Of a stretch of 64,000 nt of DNA, positions 1-13,529 are shown one piece after another (position 1 is the first letter of the stretch; each line of letters starts with the position of its first letter). Origin of the DNA: Streptomyces longhuiensis. Its GTDB lineage: Bacteria; Actinomycetota; Actinomycetes; Streptomycetales; Streptomycetaceae. A program made the translations under genes and the position numbers. Location of the stretch: the NCBI RefSeq assembly GCF_020616555.1, contig NZ_CP085173.1:2987501-3051500 (forward strand), read 5' to 3'. Under the pieces are notes generated by a model, which saw only the letters and a list, made by a program, of their open reading frames with translations, made no database searches and was not told the DNA's origin.

Positions 1-262
1 GCTTGTCGCGGGTGCCGGTCTCCTGCGCGACCATCCGCGAGGTCGCGTAACCGGCCTGCTCCAGGCGCTTGAGCTCGCTGTAGATCTGACTGAACGACGG
101 GCTCCAGTAGAAGAAGCGCAGGGACCAGTCGGACCACTTCTTCAGGTCGTAGCCGGACAGCTCCTCACCGAAGGAGAGCAGTCCGAGCACCGCCCAGCTG
201 GTCGCCGGGAGTGCGGGGCGCCCCGCGCCGGCCGCGTCGTCTACCGCCTTCTTCTTCACCAC
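1..262 (-). CDS. PadR-type transcriptional regulator (5' part only)
   Basis: Partial gene: the first 87 codons are present and the rest lies beyond the left edge. The visible protein begins MVKKKAVDDAAG and continues with a winged-helix region containing TSWAVLGLLSFGEELSGYDL and SQIYSELKRLEQAGY, which is the N-terminal DNA-binding arrangement of PadR-family repressors (helix near residues 20-40, recognition helix near 60-75). Two adjacent GTG codons (262 and 259) could start it. It is divergent from the flavin-dependent oxidoreductase gene, with 88 bases between the starts, so control of that operon is a natural inference. Family call is good; ligand and targets are unknown. Confidence 0.75.
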   Translation of the reverse strand, partial: MVKKKAVDDAAGAGRPALPATSWAVLGLLSFGEELSGYDLKKWSDWSLRFFYWSPSFSQIYSELKRLEQAGYATSRMVAQETGTRDK

Positions 263-350
263 GCACGCAGTCTACGTAGCCCCTTCCCTCGCCATGCGTA
301 TGCCTGCTAGAAGTATTCCTATTAGAAACACATCCCCGGGAGGATCCCCC

Positions 351-1484
351 GTGAAGTTCTCCATGATCTTCGAGGCTCAGCTCGCCGACCCGACGCCAGA
401 GAACGAGCGCCAGGTCCTCAAGGACTGCGTCGAACAGGCCGTCTTCGCCGAGGAGATGGGCTTCGACCGCATCTGGGCGGTCGAGCACCACTCCCTCACC
501 CAGTACGCCCACATGAGCGCGTCCGAGATCTTCCTGACCTGGGTCGCGGCCAGGACGTCCCGGATCCGCATCGGGCATGGCGTCGTCACGATGCCCTTCG
601 GCTACCAGCACCCGGTCCGCGTCGCCGAGCGGGCCGCGATGCTCGACTCGCTGACCGGCGGCCGCGTCGACATCGGCGCGGGTCGCGGCGCGACGAAGCA
701 GGAGATGCGCATGTACGGGGTCCGCCCCGAGGACACGTATCCGCAGATGGAGGAGGCCCTGCGGATCTTCTCCTCGGCGTGGCGCGAGGAGCAGTTCGAG
801 TGGCACGGCTCGATCGACATCGGGCCCGGCGCGATCCTGCCCCGCCCGGTGCAGAACCCGCACCCGCCGCTCTTCATGGCCTGCTCCAAGCACGACACGC
901 TCAAGCTCGCGGCCGAACTCGGCATCGGGGCCCTGGTGATGGGCTTCGCCGGCGCCGACGACGTCCGCACGATGCGCAAGGTCTACGACGAGGCCATCGC
1001 GACCCGCACCGGCGAGCGCTTCGTGTCCACCGAGGTCAACGACCACCTCTCGGCGCTCTGCCCGACGATCGTCCTCGACGACGCGGACCTCGCGCTGCGC
1101 CTCGGCACGCGCGGCCAGCGCTTCTTCGCCGAGTCGATCGCGCACTGGTACGGGAACGCGCCCGCGCCCACTTCCTACGCGGAGTCCGAGGACACCGCCG
1201 ACCACGTGGCCGCGATGGCCAAGGACCGCGAGGAGCTCGTCGCCAAGCTGCACGAGGCGAACATCCCGGCCCGCCCGGTCGACACCGGCACCTACAACGC
1301 CGAACACGCCTACGGTTCCGCGGACACCGCGATCTCGTACGTCGAGCAGCTGCGCGAGATCGGCGTGGACGAGGTGATGTGCCTGATCCAGATGGGCACG
1401 GTCCCGCAGGAGGCGTGCATGGAGACCATCCGCCAGTGGGGCGAGAAGGTCATCCCGCACTTCCGGGCACTGGAGGCGAAGTGA
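351..1484 (+). CDS. Luciferase-like (LLM class) flavin-dependent oxidoreductase
   Basis: 377-residue protein of the bacterial luciferase/F420-FMN monooxygenase superfamily, a TIM-barrel fold that uses FMNH2 or F420. Family marks seen are EMGFDRIWAVEHH near the N-terminus, RIGHGVVTMPF, HPVRVAERAAMLDSLTGGR (the usual VAEraamlD..s.GR segment) and a C-terminal region around LREIGVDEVMCLIQMG. The GTG at 351 is chosen over the upstream ATG at 294 because GGGAGGA sits eight bases before it and homology begins there. The stop overlaps the next gene's GTG, so it is probably co-translated with the SDR and esterase, suggesting a small oxidative catabolic unit under the divergent PadR regulator. Substrate unknown. 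Confidence 0.85.
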   Translation: MKFSMIFEAQLADPTPENERQVLKDCVEQAVFAEEMGFDRIWAVEHHSLTQYAHMSASEIFLTWVAARTSRIRIGHGVVTMPFGYQHPVRVAERAAMLDSLTGGRVDIGAGRGATKQEMRMYGVRPEDTYPQMEEALRIFSSAWREEQFEWHGSIDIGPGAILPRPVQNPHPPLFMACSKHDTLKLAAELGIGALVMGFAGADDVRTMRKVYDEAIATRTGERFVSTEVNDHLSALCPTIVLDDADLALRLGTRGQRFFAESIAHWYGNAPAPTSYAESEDTADHVAAMAKDREELVAKLHEANIPARPVDTGTYNAEHAYGSADTAISYVEQLREIGVDEVMCLIQMGTVPQEACMETIRQWGEKVIPHFRALEAK

Positions 1485-2209
1485 CGGTCTCACTGGACGG
1501 CAAGGTCGTTGTCATCACGGGCGCGGGTCGCGGCCAGGGCGCGGCGGAGGCCGCTCTCGCCGCCGCGGCAGGCGCGCGGGTCGTGGTCACGGACGTGCGG
1601 GAGGAGGAGGGCGCCGAGGTCGCCGAGTCGCTGGGCGGGCAAGGGCTGTTCGTGCGGCACGACGTGTCGGACCCGGACAGCTGGGGCGCGGTCGTCGATG
1701 CCGCGCTCGGCGCCTTCGGACGCATCGACGCGCTGGTCAACAACGCGGCACTGTGGCGCACCGCCCCGGTCGAGCGGGAAACCCTGGAGAACTTCGAGCA
1801 GCTGATCCGGGTCAACCTGCTCGGCCCGTTCCTCGGCATCCAGGCCGTGGTGCCCGCGATGAGGGAGGCAGGCGGCGGATCGGTCGTCAACGTCTCGTCG
1901 ACGGCGGGTCTCATCGGCATCCCGGGGCACGCCGCGTACGGCTCCACGAAGTTCGGTCTTCGCGGCCTGACCCGGTCCTCGGCGCTCGACCTGGCGGGGT
2001 ACGGGATCCGCGTCAACTCGGTGCACCCGGGCGCCATCGACACCCCGATGATCGCCGGGGTCTCCGCCAAGGACTGGTCGCATCTGCCGCTGGGCCGGAT
2101 GGGCCGCCCCGAGGAGGTCGGTGAGCTGGTCCTCTTCCTGGCGTCGGACGCCTCCTCGTACATCACCGGCACGGAGTTCACGGTGGACGGGGGGTCGACG
2201 ACGGGATGA
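1481..2209 (+). CDS. Short-chain dehydrogenase/reductase (SDR)
   Basis: 242-residue classical SDR oxidoreductase using NAD(P)H. The cofactor motif TGAGRGQG is at residues 13-20, NNAA at 87-90, and the catalytic set is N112, S140, Y153 and K157 (the last two in YGSTK). The C-terminal PG-IDTPM segment and YITGTEFTVDGG ending are typical of the 3-oxoacyl-ACP-reductase/20-beta-hydroxysteroid-dehydrogenase-like group. The GTG start overlaps the upstream stop as GTGA, and its own stop overlaps the next ATG (ATGA), so the three genes form one translationally coupled operon. The substrate cannot be read from sequence; a hydroxy/keto step after the flavin oxidation is a guess. Confidence 0.88.
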   Translation: MTVSLDGKVVVITGAGRGQGAAEAALAAAAGARVVVTDVREEEGAEVAESLGGQGLFVRHDVSDPDSWGAVVDAALGAFGRIDALVNNAALWRTAPVERETLENFEQLIRVNLLGPFLGIQAVVPAMREAGGGSVVNVSSTAGLIGIPGHAAYGSTKFGLRGLTRSSALDLAGYGIRVNSVHPGAIDTPMIAGVSAKDWSHLPLGRMGRPEEVGELVLFLASDASSYITGTEFTVDGGSTTG

Positions 2210-3156
2210 CGGCGCACGACCCCCTCACCCCGCAGGCGCGCACGCTGTGCGACGCCATGTCGGCCATGTTCCCCGACCCGGCCGACGGCCCCCTCGACGC
2301 GGACGCCCTGCGGGCCGCCGCGCGGGCGGGGATCGGGAAGCCGGCCGTCCCGATGCGGTCGGTGACCGAACGGCGGGTGTCCTCGCCGGATCTCGACGCC
2401 CCCGTGCCCGTACGGATCTACGAACCCGGGTCCGACGGCCCGCGCCCGCTCGTGGTGTTCCTGCACGGCGGCGGGTGGGTGCTCTGCGACCTCGACACGC
2501 ACGACGGGATCTGCCGCCAACTCGCCGCGCTGTCCGGTGCGTCGGTCGTATCCGTCGACTACCGGCGTGCCCCCGAGCACCCCTTCCCGGCCGCCTCCCA
2601 CGACGCGTACGCCGTGGCACGGTGGGCCGCCGCGCACGCGCGGGACCTGGGGTGCGACCCGGACCGGCTGTTCGTCGCCGGGGACTCCAGCGGCGGGAAC
2701 CTGGCCGCCGCCGTCGCGCAGCGGGCGCAGGGCGATCCCGAGGGGCCTGCGGTCGCGGGCCAGTTGCTGCTGTACCCGGTGCTCGACCACCGGCTCGGCG
2801 GCGAGTCCCCGGCGGCGTTCGAGCGGGGGTTCTTCCACACGACGGCCCATATGCGCTGGTACTGGGAGCAGTACCTCGGCTCCGGCGGCGATCCCGTCGC
2901 CGCCTCGCCCGGGCTCGCAGCCGACCTCGACGGCCTGCCGCCCGCCCTCGTGCTCCTCGCGGACTGCGACCCGCTGCGCGACGAGGGGCTCGCCTACGCG
3001 CGGCGTCTCGCGCGGGCCGGGGTGCGGGCGGAGGTGGCGCTGTATCCGGGGGTGTTCCACGGGTTCCTGGGCGCGGCCGGGTTCCTGCCCGAGGCGGACG
3101 CGGCGCTCGCGCGGGCCGCCGCCTGGCTGACCGACACCCCGGGCACCGGCACCTGA
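2206..3156 (+). CDS. Alpha/beta hydrolase, HSL-type esterase
   Basis: 316-residue serine esterase of the hormone-sensitive-lipase family (alpha/beta hydrolase fold 3). The oxyanion motif HGGG is at residues 87-90, the nucleophile S161 lies in GDSSGG, and D255 (in CDPLRDEG) and H285 (in YPGVFHGF) complete the triad. Length matches the family. No signal peptide is seen, so it is cytoplasmic. The start ATG overlaps the SDR stop. It closes the three-gene oxidoreductase operon and probably hydrolyses an ester intermediate or product of that pathway; the true substrate is unknown. Confidence 0.88.
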   Translation: MTAHDPLTPQARTLCDAMSAMFPDPADGPLDADALRAAARAGIGKPAVPMRSVTERRVSSPDLDAPVPVRIYEPGSDGPRPLVVFLHGGGWVLCDLDTHDGICRQLAALSGASVVSVDYRRAPEHPFPAASHDAYAVARWAAAHARDLGCDPDRLFVAGDSSGGNLAAAVAQRAQGDPEGPAVAGQLLLYPVLDHRLGGESPAAFERGFFHTTAHMRWYWEQYLGSGGDPVAASPGLAADLDGLPPALVLLADCDPLRDEGLAYARRLARAGVRAEVALYPGVFHGFLGAAGFLPEADAALARAAAWLTDTPGTGT

Positions 3157-3229
3157 CGGCGTTCGCTATTTTGTTCGCCGCCGTCCCCACCGGCTCTGTC
3201 CCCCTCCCCGAACCTCAGAGGAGCCGGCC

Positions 3230-4144
3230 GTGGATGCCGAGTCCCAGCCCGCCACGACCCCCGCGGTCACCACCTGCTACCGCCATCCCAAGGTGGAGAC
3301 CTACGTCGGCTGCACCCGCTGCGAGCGGCCGATCTGCCCCGACTGCATGCGATCGGCGGCCGTCGGCCACCACTGCCCCGACTGCGTGAAGGAGGGCGTC
3401 CGCTCGGTCCGCCAGGCCCGCACGGTCTTCGGCGGACGGGTGTCGGCCGTCCCGCTCGTCACGTACGTCCTCATCGGCCTGAACATCGTGGCCTACCTCG
3501 CCGAGCTGGTGCGCCCGGCCGTCGTGGACCGGTTCGGGATGCTGGGCGCGGGGCTCGTCGGCCCTGACGGCGGGCATTACGTGTACCAGGACGGGTTCCC
3601 GGCCGACTTCCACGCGGAGGGGGTGGTGGCGGGCGAGTGGTACCGGATGATCACCGGCGCGTTCCTCCACATGCCGGCCACCGAGGGTGTCTTCGGGATC
3701 CTGCACATCCTGTTCAACATGTACTCGCTGTGGACCCTCGGCCGCGTCGTCGAGACGCAGCTGGGCCGCGTCCGCTACCTCGCCGTCTATCTCCTGTCCG
3801 CGTTCGGCAGCTCCGTGCTCGTCTACCTGATCGCCCCGGGCACCCTCACGGTCGGCGCCTCGGGCGCGATCTTCGGGCTCGGCGCCGCGTACTACGTGAC
3901 GGCGCGGCGCGTGGGCGCGGACATGAGCGGCGTCAACCGGTTCATGGCGTACTTCCTGCTGTGGATGCTGATCTCGGCCGGATTCGCCTCCTGGCAGGGC
4001 CACTTGGGCGGCCTGCTCACGGGCGGCGCGGCGACCCTCGCCCTCGCGTACGCGCCCCGAGCCCGCCGCACCCTGGTACAGGTCTCGGCGTGCGCGGGGC
4101 TGTTCGTACTCCTCATGGCGCTGACGTTCCTCAAGCAGCCGTAG
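3230..4144 (+). CDS. Rhomboid family intramembrane serine protease with N-terminal zinc ribbon
   Basis: 304-residue membrane protein. Residues 16-52 hold a cluster of Cys/His (C16, H19, C28, C31, C36, C39, H47/H48, C49, C52) resembling a B-box or treble-clef zinc module. A rhomboid core follows: a WYRMITGAFLH segment, HILFNMYSLWTLG, nucleophile S211 in GASGAIFG and H258 in GHLGGLLTGG, forming the Ser-His dyad that cleaves transmembrane substrates. About six to seven membrane segments follow residue 70. The GTG start at 3230 has an upstream AGAGGAG. This zinc-module-plus-rhomboid architecture is usual in Streptomyces; substrates are unknown. Confidence 0.88.
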   Translation: MDAESQPATTPAVTTCYRHPKVETYVGCTRCERPICPDCMRSAAVGHHCPDCVKEGVRSVRQARTVFGGRVSAVPLVTYVLIGLNIVAYLAELVRPAVVDRFGMLGAGLVGPDGGHYVYQDGFPADFHAEGVVAGEWYRMITGAFLHMPATEGVFGILHILFNMYSLWTLGRVVETQLGRVRYLAVYLLSAFGSSVLVYLIAPGTLTVGASGAIFGLGAAYYVTARRVGADMSGVNRFMAYFLLWMLISAGFASWQGHLGGLLTGGAATLALAYAPRARRTLVQVSACAGLFVLLMALTFLKQP

Positions 4145-4156
4145 GACGACGGGCTG

Positions 4157-4321
4157 TCACTCCGCCTGCTCCTGCTCCTGGCCCTGGTCTCGCTCCTGTG
4201 CCTGCGCCTGCTCCTGGAACGCGGGGAGTTCGAGGATCCGCCGCTTGCCTGCGTCGTCCATCAGGCGTCGGATTGACTTCTGGTCAATAGAAGCGGACGC
4301 CGAAGCCGGTGCGTCCGCCAC
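4157..4321 (-). CDS. Possible small Gln/Glu-rich protein (54 or 34 codons)
   Basis: An open frame on the minus strand reads from a GTG at 4321 (or an internal ATG at 4261) to TGA at 4157. It contains DQKSIRRLMDDAGKRRILEL followed by a tail made almost only of Q, E, A, R and D. Third codon positions are strongly G/C as in real genes here, but the frame overlaps the likely promoter region of the chitosanase gene and no clear ribosome site is seen. It may be a real small protein, the remnant of a larger gene, or chance. I do not recognise a family. Confidence 0.3.
   Translation of the reverse strand: MADAPASASASIDQKSIRRLMDDAGKRRILELPAFQEQAQAQERDQGQEQEQAE
4273..4289. promoter_or_regulatory. Short inverted repeat upstream of chitosanase
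   Basis: ATTGAC and GTCAAT are perfect 6-base arms around a 5-base spacer, about 47 bases before the chitosanase ATG. Streptomyces chitosanase genes are known to be controlled by a dedicated repressor (CsnR), but I cannot show that this is its site. The arm pair could also be chance. Confidence 0.25.
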
Positions 4322-4335
4322 GTAATCTGAGCCGC

Positions 4336-5241
4336 ATGAAACGCGCAGGCTGCATACTTCTGGCCGTGGCTCCGGTCGCCACGGTCGCGGTGTTCCTCTT
4401 CACGCCGGGGCACGACGACGGCAAGGGCGGCTCGCACGGCTCGTCCACGTCGCACCAGTCCGTCGAGGACGCCGCGGCCGCCAAGGCCGCCGCGGAGAAG
4501 AAGGCCGACGACGACGCCATCGCCGACCTGCCGCCCGGCCTCGCCGCGCCCGCGAAGAAGGACCTCGCCCAGCAGATCGTGGCCAGCGCGGAGAACTCGA
4601 CGCTCGACTGGCGCGGCCAGTACGGCTACATCGAGGACATCAAGGACGGGCAGGGCTACACGGCCGGGATCATCGGCTTCTGCACCGGCACGCACGACCT
4701 GCTCACCCTCGTCGAGCGGTACACGAAGGCCTACCCGGACAACGGTCTCGCCCGCTATCTGCCCGCCCTGCGCAAGGTCGACGGCACGGACTCCCACGAG
4801 GGCCTCGACCCCGGCTTCACCGCGGCGTGGAAGAAGGAGGCGACCGACCCCGCCTTCCGCGCCGCCCAGAACTCCGAGCGCGACCGTGTCTACTTCGACC
4901 CGGCCGTCCGCCTCGCCAAGCTCGACGGCCTGGGCACGCTCGGCCAGTTCGTCTACTACGACGCGATGGTCCTGCACGGCCCCGGCACGGGCCCGAACGG
5001 CTTCTACGGCCTGCGCGAGAAGGCCATGCGGGAGGCGGACACCCCGGCGCAGGGCGGCAAGGAGAAGGCGTACCTCGACATCTTCCTCGACGTGCGCCGG
5101 GCTGCGATGAAGGCGAAGAAGCCGAACCGCGACACCACCCGCATCGACACGGCCCAGCGCCAGTTCCTCTACGACGGCAACCTGACCCTGAAGACACCGC
5201 TGGTGTGGAAGGTGTACGGGGAGACGTACCGGGTGCCGTAA
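4336..5241 (+). CDS. Chitosanase, glycoside hydrolase family 46
   Basis: 301-residue secreted enzyme that cuts beta-1,4 bonds of chitosan. A short N-terminal hydrophobic segment (residues 5-22, after MKRAG) looks like a signal anchor or signal peptide, followed by an Ala/Lys-rich linker. The GH46 core begins near residue 75; E86 (in ASAENSTLDW) and D104 (in IEDIKDGQGYT) lie 18 apart, as do catalytic Glu22 and Asp40 of the Streptomyces N174 enzyme. FCTGTHDLL and YLPALRKV are further family matches. The ATG at 4336 is chosen because it directly precedes the signal segment. A short inverted repeat upstream (4273-4289) might be regulatory. Confidence 0.9.
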   Translation: MKRAGCILLAVAPVATVAVFLFTPGHDDGKGGSHGSSTSHQSVEDAAAAKAAAEKKADDDAIADLPPGLAAPAKKDLAQQIVASAENSTLDWRGQYGYIEDIKDGQGYTAGIIGFCTGTHDLLTLVERYTKAYPDNGLARYLPALRKVDGTDSHEGLDPGFTAAWKKEATDPAFRAAQNSERDRVYFDPAVRLAKLDGLGTLGQFVYYDAMVLHGPGTGPNGFYGLREKAMREADTPAQGGKEKAYLDIFLDVRRAAMKAKKPNRDTTRIDTAQRQFLYDGNLTLKTPLVWKVYGETYRVP

Positions 5242-5259
5242 CCCCTGGGAGCCCTGACC

Positions 5260-6255
5260 ATGCCACGTACCACCCCGCCTCGGCCTGTCGATGTCGAGGA
5301 CCGCTTCCCCGAGCTGAGCGCGCTGCGCCGCACGGCCACCCGGCTGCACCCGAGGCGCGGTACCCCCTCGGTGCACGAGAGCTCCGTCGGCGGTCCGATG
5401 CTGTGGCCGCGCGACGAGCCCTGGCCGGTCTGCGCGATCCCTCACAAGCGCGGCAGCGGCTACCGCTACTCCGACGTGCTGCGCGAACGCGAGATCCTCG
5501 AGCGGGCGTGGCGGCGCGATCCACGGAGTGGGCCGAACCGTGAGGAGCGCGAGATGCTGGCCGGTTTCAAACGGGGCCGGCACGCCCCGCATCTCGCCGA
5601 CACGGACCCCATCCCGATGATCGCCGTGGCCCAGCTGTACCGCCGCGATGTTCCCGGCCTGCCCGAGAGTGGCGAAGGAGACCTGCTCCAGGTCTTCTGG
5701 TGCGGTTTCGAGAGGCACGGCGAGAGCCGTCACGAACCCCATGTGCAGCTGCGACGGCGACGGTCCCAGGACGTGACCCGGACACTCGATCAGCAGCCGG
5801 CACCCGAAGTCGTAGGCCGTGGCGAACTCGTGCCGGCGGCCTGTGCGCTGTTCCCCGAAGAGGTCGTCGAGCACCCGTACCTCGAGGACCTGGACACGGC
5901 CCTGCAGGACCGTATCGACGCGTGGGAAGGGCCCGAGGAGGACGAAGGACCGCAGTACATCTCCGACTTGTCCACGGCGCCCGGCTGGAAGGTCGGCGGC
6001 TACATCGCCTGGAACCTCACCGGCCCGGCATCGCTGAACTGCTCCGCCTGCGCAACGGAACTCCTCCCGCTCCTGACGGCGGACCGGCGCGAGTGGGACC
6101 CTGCCACCACCAGCTGGATCCCGTACGAGGACCGGGAGGTCAGCACGGTCCGCCGCGACAACGTCCCGACCCGCGTCTCCCCCGGCCGCGGCCGCCTGAC
6201 CATCGCCGTGTGCCCCCGCGACCCGCACCATCCGCTCCGGCTCGTCACGCAATAG
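5260..6255 (+). CDS. YwqG-like (DUF1963) protein
   Basis: 331-residue protein without signal peptide or membrane segments. Features resemble the DUF1963/YwqG group: SSVGGPMLWPRDEPWPVC near residues 45-63, PIPMIAVAQLY, DLLQVFWCGFERHGE, EPHVQLRRRR, GWKVGGYIAWNLTGP and a C-terminal C-x2-C (CSAC) that may bind metal. The molecular function of this family is not established. The ATG at 5260 follows GGGAG at normal spacing, 18 bases after the chitosanase stop, so the two genes may share a transcript. Family assignment rests on motif resemblance only. Confidence 0.7.
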   Translation: MPRTTPPRPVDVEDRFPELSALRRTATRLHPRRGTPSVHESSVGGPMLWPRDEPWPVCAIPHKRGSGYRYSDVLREREILERAWRRDPRSGPNREEREMLAGFKRGRHAPHLADTDPIPMIAVAQLYRRDVPGLPESGEGDLLQVFWCGFERHGESRHEPHVQLRRRRSQDVTRTLDQQPAPEVVGRGELVPAACALFPEEVVEHPYLEDLDTALQDRIDAWEGPEEDEGPQYISDLSTAPGWKVGGYIAWNLTGPASLNCSACATELLPLLTADRREWDPATTSWIPYEDREVSTVRRDNVPTRVSPGRGRLTIAVCPRDPHHPLRLVTQ

Positions 6256-6344
6256 GTGGCCGCGGCGCGGCAGAGGGCCGACGCACCGCGACGCCCGCCC
6301 AGGCGTCCGGTCGGGGACAGTTCGGGCGAGCGTCGCGCTCAGTT

Positions 6345-6374
6345 CCGTACGCCGTTGTACGGGACGTCTTTTTT
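6345..6374 (+). terminator. Weak candidate terminator after the YwqG-like gene
   Basis: CCGTAC and GTACGG form a 6-base-pair stem (6345-6350 with 6357-6362), followed by a run of six T at 6369-6374. It lies between convergent genes. The stem is short, so the call is tentative. Confidence 0.35.
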
Positions 6375-6402
6375 GGGGGCCTTCAGGCCGCCTTCGCGTC
6401 GG

Positions 6403-7855
6403 TCAGACGGTCAGGGAGCGGTCCGTCGGGCGGATCGGAGCCGGCAGTTCGCTGGCTCCGGTCAGGAAGCGGTCGACCCCGCGGGCGGCCGAGCGGCCCT
6501 CCGCGATGGCCCACACGATGAGGGACTGGCCGCGGCCCGCGTCACCGGCGACGAAGACGCCGGGGACGTTGGTCTGGAACTCGTCGTCGCGCGCCACGTT
6601 GCCGCGCGCGTCGAGGTCCAGGGCGAACTGGGAGACGAGGCCGTTGTCCTGGTCCGTGCCCGTGAAGCCCATCGCGAGCGTGACCAGCTGGGCGGGGATC
6701 TTGCGCTCCGTGCCCGGCTTCTGCGTCAGCTTGCCGTCGATGAACTCCACCTCGACGAGGTGCAGGTACTGGACGTTGCCGTCCTCGTCGCCCTCGAAGT
6801 GGGTGGTCGAGACGGAGTAGACCCGCTCGCCGCCCTCCTCGTGCGCGGACGTCACCTTGTAGAGCATGGGGAACGTCGGCCAGGGCTGGCCCGCGTTCCG
6901 GTCCTCGCCCGGACGCGGCATGATCTCCAGCTGCGTGACCGAGGCCGCGCCCTGGCGGTGGGCGGTGCCCACACAGTCCGCGCCGGTGTCGCCGCCGCCG
7001 ATGACGACGACGTGCTTGCCCTCGGCGGAGACGGGCGTGGTGACGTAGTCGCCCTCCTGGACCTTGTTGGCCAGGGGCAGGTACTCCATCGCCTGGTAGA
7101 CGCCCTTGAGTTCACGTCCCGGGACCGGCAGGTCGCGGGCGGTCGTGGCACCGGCGGCGATGACCACGGCGTCATAGCGCTTGCGCAGCTTCGCGGCGTC
7201 TATGTCGCGGCCGATCTCCACGCCCGTACGGAACTTGGTGCCCTCCGCGCGCATCTGCTCGATGCGGCGGTTGATGTGGCGCTTCTCCATCTTGAACTCG
7301 GGGATGCCGTAGCGGAGCAGGCCGCCGATGCGGTCGGCGCGCTCGTAGACGGCGACCGTGTGGCCGGCCCGCGTCAGCTGCTGGGCGGCGGCGAGGCCCG
7401 CCGGGCCCGAGCCGATGACGGCGACGGTCTTGCCGGAGAGGCGCTCCGGGGCCTGGGGCGCGACGTCGCCGCGGTCCCACGCCTGGTCGATGATCGAGAC
7501 CTCGACGTTCTTGATGGTGACGGCCGGCTGGTTGATGCCGAGCACACACGCCGACTCACAGGGCGCCGGGCAGAGGCGGCCGGTGAACTCCGGGAAGTTG
7601 TTGGTGGCGTGCAGTCGCTCCTGCGCCGCCGACCAGTCCTCGCGGTACGCGTAGTCGTTCCACTCGGGGATCAGGTTCCCGAGCGGGCAGCCGTTGTGGC
7701 AGAACGGGATGCCGCAGTCCATGCAGCGGCCGGCCTGCTTGCTGATGATGGGGAGCAGGGAGCCGGGAACGTAGACCTCGTTCCAGTCCCGCACGCGCTC
7801 GCCGACCGGACGGGTCTTGGCGACCTCGCGGCCATGGTTGAGAAAGCCCTTGGGA

Positions 7856-7863
<8 letters not shown>
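6403..7863 (-). CDS. gltD: Glutamate synthase, NADPH, small (beta) subunit
   Basis: 486-residue beta subunit that takes electrons from NADPH through FAD and 4Fe-4S clusters to the large subunit for glutamate formation. N-terminal cysteines for the clusters are seen in [16 protein letters not shown] and [12 protein letters not shown]; the FAD-binding motif is [13 protein letters not shown] and the NADPH site is [13 protein letters not shown]; the C-terminal [14 protein letters not shown] is the second FAD contact. The start overlaps the gltB stop by eight bases, which indicates translational coupling and stoichiometric expression. Length is normal for the family. Confidence 0.97.
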
Positions 7864-12451
<4,588 letters not shown>

Positions 12452-12797
12452 CGGCTCTCCCGTCGTCGTTTTGCGTGGCATATGACATCTGCCGAGGGAC
12501 GACGTTGGCCCTCTGCTGGGGTGCAAATTTCGTACAAGTTACATGATGGAGCGGTTCTCGGGAACCGGATACTCCGTTCCAGCATGCGGACACCGCGGTG
12601 GCGGTGGCGGTGCCGCTCCCGATGACGGAACAGCGGCGGAAAAAGCGACCTTCACGGGCAGATCGATGTCCGCGGGTCCATGAGCGAGGCGGGCGTCGTT
12701 GCCCGCAGCGCTTACGGCTCATGCCCCGCCGTTAAGCAATCGAAACCGCCAAGTAACGGCTACTTATACAGGGGTCCGTATAGCCATCACTGGGGCG
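12452..12797. other. Gene-free region upstream of gltB
   Basis: 346 bases between the gltB start and the stop of the VIT-type gene, both on the minus strand. It holds the presumed gltB promoter region. A GlnR-like motif is at 12527-12542. A second, weaker spaced pair (GTTAC-n6-GTTTC on the minus strand near 12750-12765) can be read but matches poorly. I see no open frame with coding character and no strong hairpin. Confidence 0.6.
12527..12542 (-). promoter_or_regulatory. Candidate GlnR half-box upstream of gltB
   Basis: On the minus strand the bases read GTAAC-TTGTAC-GAAAT, matching the actinobacterial GlnR half-site gTnAC-n6-GaAAc at all but the last base. It is about 76 bases upstream of the gltB ATG. 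GlnR controls nitrogen assimilation genes in Streptomyces; a role at gltB here is inferred from the motif alone. Confidence 0.4.
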
Positions 12798-13529
12798 TCA
12801 TCCTACGGCCGTACCGAACAGGCTGCCCAGGAGATACGTCACACCCGCCGCGGCACCGCCGAGAGCCAGCTGGCGCACCCCGCTGAACCACCAGGACCGC
12901 GCCGTCACCTTGGCCACGATCGCCCCACAGGCGAAGAGGCCGACGAGCGCGAGCAGGACCGCGGGCCACAGGGCGCTCGCACCCAGCAGATAGGGCAGCA
13001 GCGGAAGCAGGGCGCCGAGGGCGAAGGACCCGAAGGAGGAGACGGCGGCGACGGTCGGCGACGGCAGGTCGCCGGGGTCGATGCCCAGCTCCTCGCGCGC
13101 GTGGATCTCCAGGGCCTGCTCGGGGTCCTTCGACAGCTGGCGCGCCACTTCCCGGGCGAGGTCGGGCTCCACGCCACGCGACATGTAGAGGTCGGCGAGC
13201 TCCCGCTCCTCGTCCGCCGGGTGCTTCCTCAACTCCCGCCGCTCGACGTCGAGTTCGGCCTCGACCAGCTCGCGCTGAGAGGCGACGGAGGTGTACTCGC
13301 CGGCGGCCATGGAGAAGGCGCCGGCGGCAAGGCCGGAGAGCCCGGTGATGATGATCGTCTGCTGCGAAACGGCGCCGCCCGCGACACCGGTCATCAGGGC
13401 CAGGTTCGAGACGAGTCCGTCCATCGCGCCGAACACCGCGGGGCGCAGCCAGCCACCGTTGACATCGCGGTGCGTGTGGTTGTCGCGGTGCGCGTCGTGC
13501 AGCGTCGCTTCGGTCTCGATGATGGCCAT
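12798..13529 (-). CDS. VIT1/CCC1-type transporter
   Basis: 243-residue membrane protein of the vacuolar-iron-transporter/CCC1 family, which in eukaryotes moves Fe2+ or Mn2+. Seen are RPAVFGAMDGLVSNLALMTG (first helix), GAFSMAAGEYTSVASQRE (the conserved second helix and exit), a cytoplasmic Glu-rich middle (VEAELDVERRELRKHPADEE) that binds metal in the family, and three C-terminal hydrophobic helices. The ATG at 13529 begins MAIIETEATLHD and has GGAG about 14 bases upstream, a somewhat long spacing. It is divergent from the ADP-ribosylglycohydrolase block. Metal specificity is not readable. Confidence 0.85.
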   Translation of the reverse strand: MAIIETEATLHDAHRDNHTHRDVNGGWLRPAVFGAMDGLVSNLALMTGVAGGAVSQQTIIITGLSGLAAGAFSMAAGEYTSVASQRELVEAELDVERRELRKHPADEERELADLYMSRGVEPDLAREVARQLSKDPEQALEIHAREELGIDPGDLPSPTVAAVSSFGSFALGALLPLLPYLLGASALWPAVLLALVGLFACGAIVAKVTARSWWFSGVRQLALGGAAAGVTYLLGSLFGTAVG

